A stretch of DNA of 63,969 nucleotides from CALJFL01 sp047633055. GTDB lineage: Bacteria; Pseudomonadota; Gammaproteobacteria; Pseudomonadales; Halieaceae. The translations under genes were made by a program, and so were the position numbers. The number at the start of each line of letters is the position of its first letter. The first letter of the stretch is position 1. Below are positions 1-6,416 of this stretch, piece by piece. The DNA is taken from assembly GCA_047633055.1 (NCBI GenBank), contig JBLIEI010000022.1, positions 1-63,969 on the forward strand. Direction: 5' to 3'. A model generated the notes under the pieces. It saw only the letters and a list, made by a program, of their open reading frames with translations. It searched no databases and had not been told where the DNA came from.

Positions 1-2
1 AC

Positions 3-77
3 GCCATATTCAACCGAGCAAGGGTCACTATGACCAGACCTCGCACCATGGGCCTGCGCTTCACTTACGACTTCTAA
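3..77 (+). CDS. C-terminal end of a TonB-dependent receptor (partial)
   Basis: Only the last 24 codons lie in the window; the gene enters from the left edge. The frame ends in PRTMGLRFTYDF followed by TAA. A final beta-strand ending in an aromatic residue, of the form GLRxxYDF, is typical of the last strand of outer-membrane TonB-dependent receptors and is recognised by the BAM complex. A strong terminator follows 20 bases later, so this is the end of its transcription unit. The substrate cannot be inferred from this fragment. Another 22-stranded or 16-stranded outer-membrane barrel is possible. Confidence 0.6.
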   Translation, partial: AIFNRARVTMTRPRTMGLRFTYDF

Positions 78-97
78 ACCAGCGCTCGCAAGACCAG

Positions 98-131
98 TGC
101 CCCGGCGTTAAACTGCCGGGGCATTTTTTTT
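98..131 (+). terminator. Rho-independent terminator of the receptor gene
   Basis: A perfect 9-bp GC-rich stem (TGCCCCGGC at 98-106 with GCCGGGGCA at 115-123) with an 8-base loop is followed at once by eight T residues. It lies 20 bases after the receptor stop codon. Confidence 0.9.
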
Positions 132-143
132 GTGAGATGAAAA

Positions 144-371
144 ATGACGAGAGATAAAAGAATCGAGATTGAAAGCCTAATGCGCAACAAGCGGTTCAAG
201 GACGCAAAAGACCACATGTATCGCCAGTTTTCACCGTGCGAGCCCTACCCGCAGGTACCCCCTTACCTGCTGCTTCAGCGAATCTTGAAACTCAGGTCGC
301 GCGTACCCATGAATACCGCGGATTGCCTTTTGAAACGGCTTGTCTCGACTTTCACGAGACCAAACGACTGA
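144..371 (+). CDS. small hypothetical protein, 75 aa
   Basis: This is an open frame of 75 codons starting 12 bases after the terminator T-run. The product is basic (rich in Arg and Lys) with one Cys pair far apart, no signal peptide and no domain I recognise. There is no convincing ribosome binding site (GAGATGAAAA precedes the ATG) and no promoter. Its last codons and stop lie inside the first copy of a 25-bp tandem duplication, so the C-terminus may be recently altered. It could equally be a non-coding open frame. Confidence 0.3.
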   Translation: MTRDKRIEIESLMRNKRFKDAKDHMYRQFSPCEPYPQVPPYLLLQRILKLRSRVPMNTADCLLKRLVSTFTRPND

Positions 372-408
372 TTAGAACGCCTTACCAAACGACTGATTAG
401 AACGCCTT
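359..408. repeat. 25-bp perfect tandem duplication
   Basis: Two adjacent identical 25-bp copies occupy 359-383 and 384-408; each begins ACCAAACGACTG and ends GAACGCCTT. The first copy contains the stop codon of the small upstream frame. The remaining non-coding stretch up to 547 shows nothing else I can name. Confidence 0.95.
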
Positions 409-547
409 CTTCAGAGCAAGTTCGGCATCCCGACGAAACCAACGGTTATACCAAGCCAGTGGATTTCATGGGCCTGTCTCAGGGTGCCGAACCGCTAGGT
501 GGGTTCCTCATGTCAGTCAGTAAGTGTCACTAGTTAAAGCCTGATTA

Positions 548-1282
548 TCAATTCCGATAGGAATTGTCCTTCTTATCTAGCATCGCCTTCAGCTGCTCGA
601 AATGGGCAAGCGATGCACCGGTGAAGTCATCCCAACTCCGCGACGTTTGCAGTGCTAAGTCATGGGGCAGGACATTGAGTGGCTGGCCTGTAGAGTAAGC
701 CAGCACCATCGTTTTGCAGGCTTTTTCCAGGTAATATAAATTCTCAAAGGCCTCAGCGACAGTCTCTCCGATTACTGTTACGCCGTGATTGCCCATGATC
801 AACACCTTGTTGTCGGCAAGTTTGTCTGCGATGCGATTGCCTTCGGCTTCATTGGTGGCGATGCCGCCGAAGTCAGTGTCATAGGCGATACCTTGGTAAA
901 AACGAGCGGTATTGTTGTCCAGCGGTAAAACGCGCGGGTCCTTGAGCGTTGATAATGCCGTCGCATAGGAAGAATGTACATGCAGGACCACTCGCGCCTC
1001 GGGTAATGCGCGGTGAATGCTGCCATGGATACTCCAGGCTGACGCATCAGGAGCATCCTCAGAGTGCATAATGCTGTCGTCTTCGCAGTGCAGCAGCTGC
1101 AGCTTGCTCGCAGTGACAGTGGCAAAATGCATCCAGCGAGGATTCATCAGAAACTGCTTGCCGTCTGTGGAGACGGCCGCGCTGAGGTGGTTGGCAACCG
1201 ATTCATGCATATCCAATTCGTAGATGAGACGGAATGCCGCGGCAAGATCGATACGCAGTTCGTTTTCGCAGGGTATAGTCAT
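548..1282 (-). CDS. class II aldolase/adducin family protein
   Basis: The product is 244 residues from the chosen ATG at 1282, which overlaps the upstream dioxygenase stop by four bases (ATGA). The frame stays open 27 codons further, but those lie inside the dioxygenase gene. Family features include HVHSSYATALS, which supplies the paired metal-binding histidines, and GNHGVTVIGETVAEAFENLYYLE near residue 165, which supplies the third histidine. Class II aldolases use Zn2+ to cleave or form C-C bonds, as in fuculose-phosphate aldolase, and many family members have unknown substrates. Translational coupling to a 2-oxoglutarate dioxygenase suggests that it acts on the hydroxylated product. This is inference. 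Confidence 0.8.
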   Translation of the reverse strand: MTIPCENELRIDLAAAFRLIYELDMHESVANHLSAAVSTDGKQFLMNPRWMHFATVTASKLQLLHCEDDSIMHSEDAPDASAWSIHGSIHRALPEARVVLHVHSSYATALSTLKDPRVLPLDNNTARFYQGIAYDTDFGGIATNEAEGNRIADKLADNKVLIMGNHGVTVIGETVAEAFENLYYLEKACKTMVLAYSTGQPLNVLPHDLALQTSRSWDDFTGASLAHFEQLKAMLDKKDNSYRN

Positions 1283-2406
1283 TCCTCGTGCAATGCGGTT
1301 TCGGGGTGCTTGGCGCGCAACACCCGGTAGGTACTGCGCAACTCGCCCCGATCGACATAACAACCCCGCAGGTGTCTGGCACCGCTGCCCTCTTGATAGG
1401 CGTTGCGGCCATGGGCAATGCGGTGATTATCAAACACGACACACTCGCCCGCTTGGAGACGAAAGGTCATCAGGTAATGGGGGTCTTGTAACATTTGGCC
1501 GAACTTGCGAAACGCGGGATAAAATTGATCCAGTTTACGCTGGTTAAAATCGAACACGTCCGCCATATGCTGGCTGAAGTTAATACCGCTCACTTCGCCA
1601 TTGTCGGGATCCAGTTCAATGATTCGCTGCTTCGCGCGAACGTCCTGATGTTCGGTGGTGTAGCGGAACGGTGTTTTGTATTGGGTGAGCATCTCGAAGT
1701 AGTCGGGATGCTCCACCTTTAGTGCATTCGCCACAGCGGTTGCATCGACAAACAGGCTATTGCCGCCCTTCGCGTCGTTGATGCGACAGTGCAGAAACTG
1801 AATGCCCGGGGCTAGCTCCTCAGGAGGCAGATCGGTATGCAGTTCCAAAGCATTGCTAGTGTAAGCGAGATTTTCCGGGTTCGGTTTAGAGAACACATCG
1901 AAGATATAGCCGGAGAAGGAAGGGCGCACCCTGCCTATTAGTTCGCATAATGCATTCAGGGCTTCATCCGTATCGGGCATACCCTGAATCAGGGCGATCC
2001 CCTCATCCAGGATTGCTTCTGCCCACTCAGCCACACTGGTAGGGCTTGCTATTACGTCAGCGTAGTAAAAGCGTGCGATGCTCGGATAGTGATCACTGTA
2101 CCAAGGCTTGCGCGCACGAACGGCGAGGTCGCCGTGCTTTTCACCCCGATGCCAGCGCACCAGCCAATGTAAATCGTAGCTGCTGCGGTGTCCGTTATGC
2201 CAAGTGATTTCCAACTGATGGCCATTGAGCTGGGCACATTCGGGGTGTAGATCATCGGGCTCCGCAAGAATATTAAACATACGTTCCTGGGTGCTATTTT
2301 CCCATGAGGTGCTGCAATTATCCCGTAGCCAGAAATAATTGAAATAAGCACTGTCCCCATCGATGGCGAGTTCCAGGCCGTTTTCCATGAGTGAAATCTG
2401 TGACAC
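1279..2406 (-). CDS. gamma-butyrobetaine hydroxylase-like Fe(II)/2-oxoglutarate dioxygenase
   Basis: The protein has 375 residues. Its N-terminal GBBH-like domain (about residues 5-95) contains the family signature WLRDNC at 26-31. The TauD/TfdA catalytic domain follows, with iron ligands visible as H190-x-D192 (LELHTD) and H332 (IAHGRNAY) and a probable 2-oxoglutarate arginine near 344. Known relatives are gamma-butyrobetaine dioxygenase (last step of carnitine synthesis) and trimethyllysine dioxygenase. The chosen start is GTG at 2406, with GAGAGG upstream; an ATG seven codons in is an alternative. It is divergent from a BetI-like regulator and overlaps the aldolase gene, so the substrate is probably a trimethylammonium compound, but which one cannot be read from the sequence. 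Confidence 0.8.
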   Translation of the reverse strand: MSQISLMENGLELAIDGDSAYFNYFWLRDNCSTSWENSTQERMFNILAEPDDLHPECAQLNGHQLEITWHNGHRSSYDLHWLVRWHRGEKHGDLAVRARKPWYSDHYPSIARFYYADVIASPTSVAEWAEAILDEGIALIQGMPDTDEALNALCELIGRVRPSFSGYIFDVFSKPNPENLAYTSNALELHTDLPPEELAPGIQFLHCRINDAKGGNSLFVDATAVANALKVEHPDYFEMLTQYKTPFRYTTEHQDVRAKQRIIELDPDNGEVSGINFSQHMADVFDFNQRKLDQFYPAFRKFGQMLQDPHYLMTFRLQAGECVVFDNHRIAHGRNAYQEGSGARHLRGCYVDRGELRSTYRVLRAKHPETALHEE

Positions 2407-2441
2407 GGTGCATTCCCTCTCATTTTTATAACATAATGGTG

Positions 2442-2453
2442 ATTATATATAAT
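2442..2453. promoter_or_regulatory. palindromic divergent -10 element / putative TetR operator
   Basis: ATTATATATAAT is a perfect 12-bp palindrome in the 66-bp AT-rich gap between the divergent dioxygenase and TetR genes. It gives a consensus TATAAT on both strands, so both promoters may share this site. A TetR dimer bound here could control both directions. No good -35 box is visible on either side. Confidence 0.5.
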
Positions 2454-2472
2454 ATTCGTATATGATCTGTCA

Positions 2473-3060
2473 ATGCCAAAAATAGTTAATCATGACCAGA
2501 GGCGCAGGGTGATTGCGCAGGCCACCGTTGAAGTCATTACCGAGAGCGGGCTGGAAGCCACCAAACTGGTGGATATTGCGCGAATTGCGGGGGTGACCAC
2601 CGGGGCCATCACGCACTATTTCAGTGACAAGGATGCGGTATTAATGGCCGCCCTGGAGCTGACTTACGATGCGATGTTTACCCGCATGAAACGAGTTGCC
2701 GTCGGCGAAGATAACCGCTTTTATGAGGTGTTGGCGCAGGCGTTACCGATGACCAGGAAGAGCCGAAAATCCATGTCAGTGTGGCTGGCGTTCTGGAGCC
2801 GCGCCCTGGCCGAGCCGCGGGTCGCTGCACAGCAAATGGAGTTCCATAGTCGTTGGCTCGCTCAGGTAAAAATGGAGTTGATCCGTCATTGTGAGCGTTT
2901 TTCTATGCCAGTGCCCGATGATCTGCAAGATGTCTGTGAAGGTATTACCGCACAGGTGAACGGCTTGATAATTCGCGGTCTGGTGGATGCCTCGGATTGG
3001 CCTCAGGCGCGTCAGCGCAAGGCATTGAAAACCTATTTAACGCAAATCGGAATGCTGTGA
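2473..3060 (+). CDS. BetI-like TetR/AcrR family transcriptional regulator
   Basis: The product has 195 residues. The TetR helix-turn-helix occupies about residues 26-56 (TKLVDIARIAGVTTGAITHY), followed by an all-helical ligand domain. The conserved WLAFWSRAL segment near residue 100 resembles BetI, the choline-responsive repressor. It is transcribed away from the dioxygenase-aldolase pair and precedes a BCCT carrier, which fits a quaternary-amine sensor. The leader is short and has no clear ribosome binding site. The ligand is inferred, not demonstrated. Confidence 0.82.
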   Translation: MPKIVNHDQRRRVIAQATVEVITESGLEATKLVDIARIAGVTTGAITHYFSDKDAVLMAALELTYDAMFTRMKRVAVGEDNRFYEVLAQALPMTRKSRKSMSVWLAFWSRALAEPRVAAQQMEFHSRWLAQVKMELIRHCERFSMPVPDDLQDVCEGITAQVNGLIIRGLVDASDWPQARQRKALKTYLTQIGML

Positions 3061-3225
3061 CCAGAATCGGTTTGCCAGTACCCAACCTGCGTACTCTTGC
3101 TGCCCATCTCTTATACCGGGTCTTACAAGTGGATTACATCGCTGGTATCGGAGGGGCTGGTCTCACATTGCCGGGACCTGCGCTAATAGATAGAAGGTCT
3201 CGACGTTTTGGCATTGATAAGCTCA

Positions 3226-3251
3226 ATCAAATAATTTAATTGATTTATAAT
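3226..3251 (+). promoter_or_regulatory. promoter with imperfect palindrome upstream of the BCCT transporter
   Basis: A 19-bp imperfect inverted repeat at 3226-3244 (ATCAA arms with TTGAT, eight of nine pairs matching) is immediately followed by a consensus TATAAT at 3246-3251. The palindrome covers the position of a -35 box, which otherwise looks poor. That is the usual geometry for a regulator-dependent promoter. The transporter begins about 350 bases downstream, so the leader would be long. Confidence 0.4.
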
Positions 3252-3343
3252 TCGGGCTTATATATTGTCTTATTTGGTGTTGTCTTCCATCGTCAGGGGA
3301 AGAGGGAGGTGCTATCAAGCAGCACAATATCACGCTCAATCAT

Positions 3344-3511
3344 TTGCGGCCCCCTGTTGTGGTTGCCCGCCGCGGCAGTCTATCCGTTCTACCCTCTGTC
3401 GCGACGCGCGTACCGTCGAAAATCATTAGCCAGTTTACGGCGAAATATCCCGAGATCAGTGTTAATCCGCTGCCCCTAAATGGCTCGTCAGTCAGTTGGT
3501 CGCAACTGCAA
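3344..3511 (+). pseudogene. remnant of a LysR-type regulator effector domain
   Basis: In this frame about 50 residues read VVVARRGSLSVLPSVATRV, then KIISQFTAKYPEISV. This resembles the start of the LysR substrate-binding domain, where G-x-L-x-V-x-x-LPSVA is followed by a helix and F-x-x-x-YPxI-x-V. No helix-turn-helix precedes it and no remainder of the effector domain follows. It sits inside the 540-base gap between the TetR gene and the BCCT gene, otherwise empty except for the promoter element at 3226-3251. I read it as a decayed regulator fragment; chance similarity remains possible. Confidence 0.4.
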
Positions 3512-3600
3512 GGGCTCGTTTTTCTCAGCACCGTTTGCCCACGGACAGAACTGAGGAGAAACTGATCACTATTTCAGCCCCCCTAACAGAACTTGAAATC

Positions 3601-5205
3601 ATGGTAGAGGAAAGAGGGTTTTATGCTGGTTTCAATAAGGTTGTAACCATCGGCTCCAAGCTAATCATTGCGGCGCTGATCATCTGGGCTGCCGTTTTTC
3701 CCGAGCAGGCGAGCACAATACTGAATACAATGAAGACTTGGTCATTTACCCGCTTCGGCGTCTGGTACATGTATGTCATGGCTTTTTACCTGGCCACCTG
3801 CACCCTGCTGGCGGTGATTCCCGCCACTGGCGCTATCAAGCTCGGTCAACCCGGGGACCTGCCGGAGTTTTCACGTTTTTCCTGGATATCGATGATGTTC
3901 GGGGCCGGAATTGGCATCGGTATGTTGACCTTCGCCATCGCGGAACCCATGTATCACTACAGCATTAACCCGGATACCATTCTCGGTTATGCTCGGGGCG
4001 AGAGCGCGGAAAACGTGCGTCACGCTTTCAAGTGGTCGTTCTTGCACTGGGGCTTCAGCGCCTGGGGCAGTTATGCCCTGGTGGGTTTGTCTATGGCCTT
4101 CTTCAGCTACAACCGCGGGCTACCGCTAACAATTCGCTCGGGGCTGGCCTCCCTGTTTGGGCGCTCGCTGAGCGGTACGCTGGGTCACGTCGTAGACATC
4201 GCCGCTGTCATCGCCACCATTCTAGGCGTTGCCGTCACCATCGGCTTTGGCGTCGCCCAGTTTTCCGCCGGCATGTACGAGGTGAGTCGCATACCCTGGT
4301 TGGTCGACCCGGATGGCGCGCCATCCACCGCCGGGATGCTCATCGCATTATGCATCATTATGATCGCCTCTACGCTGTCGGCATTGTCCGGTGTAAGCAA
4401 GGGAATCAAATGGCTTTCCAACCTGAATATGGGGCTGTCCTTCGCCTTGCTGGCCTTCTTTCTAATCTTTGGCGCGACCGGTCTGGCGCTCAAGTCACTG
4501 CTGCTTGGCCTTTGGGACTACCTGATTAATCTACCGGCAATGCTACTAACCTATTGGGCGCCTGGAGGGGAGAGCCCAGCCACGGAACTTTACCACTGGC
4601 AGTCGACTACCTGGACTGTGTTCTATTGGGCGTGGTGGGTGGCTTTCTCCCCGTTTGTAGGGCTGTTTTTGGCGCGCATCTCTCGCGGTCGCAGCATCCG
4701 CGAATTTGTGGTGGGGGCGATAATCGCGCCTTCGCTGATGTGTTTTGTCTGGTTCACTTTTGCCGGTGGAACCGCCATAGATCTGGAGCTTAACGGCGAC
4801 GCTGGCGGTGCTATTCTCGGGGTGGGGCAGGAGTCACAACTGTTCGCTACACTCAAGTTGTTGTTGCCCGATAGCCTGGCTCCGATCATGAGTTCCATGG
4901 TGTTGCTGCTGTTACTCACCTACTTGGTAACGTCCGCCGATTCCGCGGTACTTATCGTCAATACCATCACCTCTTGCGGCGACGAGGGCCAGAAAAGTCA
5001 CGTGCATGTCGTCATCTGGGGTCTTGCCCTGACCCTCGTCATTGGCGTGTTGTTGGTGGCGGGTGGCATGGGCGCACTGCGTGCAGCCATGCTGGTAGGC
5101 GCATTACCTTTCTCATTGATCATTGCGCTAATGGGGCTTGGACTTATCAAAGCCCTGATTCACGATGGTATGCGTAACCGGGAGAGGGAGATGGAAGGTG
5201 GATGA
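3601..5205 (+). CDS. BCCT family betaine/carnitine/choline transporter
   Basis: From ATG 3601 the product has 534 residues with about twelve hydrophobic membrane segments. Family marks include GIGIGMLTFAIAEPM near residue 107, the FKWSFLHWGFSAWG stretch, and YWAWWVAFSPFVGLFLARISRGR, the signature segment of betaine/carnitine/choline carriers. These proteins import trimethylammonium osmolytes using Na+ or H+ or by exchange. The frame is open upstream to about 3496, and the preceding residues ISAPLTELEI look like a natural N-terminus, so the true start may be a non-ATG codon after GAGGAG at 3553. Location before the regulator and the DMGDH/sarcosine genes suggests uptake of glycine betaine or carnitine as a carbon or nitrogen source. 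Confidence 0.88.
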   Translation: MVEERGFYAGFNKVVTIGSKLIIAALIIWAAVFPEQASTILNTMKTWSFTRFGVWYMYVMAFYLATCTLLAVIPATGAIKLGQPGDLPEFSRFSWISMMFGAGIGIGMLTFAIAEPMYHYSINPDTILGYARGESAENVRHAFKWSFLHWGFSAWGSYALVGLSMAFFSYNRGLPLTIRSGLASLFGRSLSGTLGHVVDIAAVIATILGVAVTIGFGVAQFSAGMYEVSRIPWLVDPDGAPSTAGMLIALCIIMIASTLSALSGVSKGIKWLSNLNMGLSFALLAFFLIFGATGLALKSLLLGLWDYLINLPAMLLTYWAPGGESPATELYHWQSTTWTVFYWAWWVAFSPFVGLFLARISRGRSIREFVVGAIIAPSLMCFVWFTFAGGTAIDLELNGDAGGAILGVGQESQLFATLKLLLPDSLAPIMSSMVLLLLLTYLVTSADSAVLIVNTITSCGDEGQKSHVHVVIWGLALTLVIGVLLVAGGMGALRAAMLVGALPFSLIIALMGLGLIKALIHDGMRNREREMEGG

Positions 5206-5256
5206 ATTTCTTCCACCGGCTGAATCTTGCTCAGCTCGGTTTCCAGGTAAAGACGA

Positions 5257-6237
5257 ATGCCCAAGAAGACTGAACCTATATTCTTAGAGAGTTCCTCGGT
5301 ACACATCGGGTTCCTGATGGTGCCGGAATACACCCTCAGTACTTTCGCCAACGCAGTGGCGGTGTTGCGCATGGCGAATCGGCAGAGTGGGCGGGAGCTT
5401 TACCGATGGTCGACCCTGACCCTTGACGGCGAGCCGGTTATTTCCAGTTCCAATATCGAGATAGTGTTTGACGGCACTTTAGACACGGTTGATCCGGTGG
5501 ATATCTTCATGCTCTGCAGTGGTTACAATATCGAGAAGCATTGTACCCCGGAGTTGATGAGTGTTTTGCGCCGTAAGGTGAGCAAGAAAATTCCCATCGG
5601 AGCTATGTGCACGGGCACCTACGCCTTGGCGGCAGCGGGGCTGCTTGAAGGCTATCGCTGCACTACTCACTGGGAGAACCTGTTCAGCCTGCGTGAACAG
5701 TTTCCTCGGTTGTTGCTGTCATCAAATCTGTTTGTGATCGATCGAGACCGCTATACCTGTTCCGGTGGCATCAGTTCTATCGACCTCATGCTGAATCTGG
5801 TGTCCAAAATTCACGGCCACCGACTGGTGCAGGAAATCTCCGAGCAGTTTACGTGTGAGCGGGTGCGTACGGAGGAGGACGTGCAGCGGATACCGTTGCA
5901 ATACCTGGTAGGGGCTAACCAGCCGAAACTGGTGGATGCCGTATCGTTGATGGAAGCCAATATTGAAGAGCCGTTACCGCTGGATGATGTCGCGGCTTAT
6001 GTAGGTGTTTCGCGCCGTCAACTGGAGCGTTTGTTCGACAAATATTTACATTGCGCGCCGTCGCGCTATTACCTGGAACTGAGGCTGTATCGCGCCCGGT
6101 TGCTGCTGTTACAAACCAATATACCCATTATCGAAGTGGCGGTTAGCTGCGGTTTTTCCACCGCACCCCATTTTAGCAAGTGCTATAGCGATTTCTACGG
6201 CAAACCGCCGCGGGACGCGCGCCTCGCGCTACAATAG
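5257..6237 (+). CDS. GlxA family AraC-type regulator, GbdR-like
   Basis: The product has 326 residues. An N-terminal DJ-1/PfpI (GATase1-like) domain spans about residues 14-190, with the nucleophile-elbow cysteine C118 in GAMCTGTYALAAAGLLEG. A C-terminal AraC double helix-turn-helix spans about 225-322 (LDDVAAYVGVSRRQLERLF and IIEVAVSCGFSTAPHFSKCY). This arrangement is that of GbdR and CdhR of Pseudomonas, which activate glycine-betaine/dimethylglycine and carnitine catabolism. It lies 51 bases after the transporter and just upstream of the dimethylglycine and sarcosine genes, its likely targets. Confidence 0.85.
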   Translation: MPKKTEPIFLESSSVHIGFLMVPEYTLSTFANAVAVLRMANRQSGRELYRWSTLTLDGEPVISSSNIEIVFDGTLDTVDPVDIFMLCSGYNIEKHCTPELMSVLRRKVSKKIPIGAMCTGTYALAAAGLLEGYRCTTHWENLFSLREQFPRLLLSSNLFVIDRDRYTCSGGISSIDLMLNLVSKIHGHRLVQEISEQFTCERVRTEEDVQRIPLQYLVGANQPKLVDAVSLMEANIEEPLPLDDVAAYVGVSRRQLERLFDKYLHCAPSRYYLELRLYRARLLLLQTNIPIIEVAVSCGFSTAPHFSKCYSDFYGKPPRDARLALQ

Positions 6238-6370
6238 CGCTGTTTCTCCCGCCCACTGCAGAGCCGTTTGGGATAACCAATTGTCAAAGGTGTCCTGTAG
6301 ATAAGTGAGTGTCGTTTCCAGCAAAGCCGTGGTGGCGATGTCACGGCACAATCGCCGCAACTACTCGGTC

Positions 6371-6384
6371 TGCAATTGATTGCA
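6371..6384. promoter_or_regulatory. inverted repeat upstream of the dimethylglycine dehydrogenase-type gene
   Basis: TGCAATTGATTGCA is a 6-bp inverted repeat with a 2-bp spacer. It lies 33 bases before the start codon of the FAD/GcvT gene, in the 179-base gap after the GlxA-type regulator. It is a candidate operator; I cannot match it to a known GbdR site. Confidence 0.3.
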
Positions 6385-6416
6385 AGCGACGCTCGCCCGT
6401 CATTCGGAGAATAGTA

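Noticed and set aside
549..566. 7-bp inverted repeat CAATTCC/GGAATTG at the aldolase stop as a terminator
   Set aside because: The stem is short and AT-rich and no T-run follows on the minus strand.
2997..3239. 80-codon frame overlapping the TetR end
   Set aside because: It starts inside the TetR gene in another frame, has no ribosome site and no family likeness.
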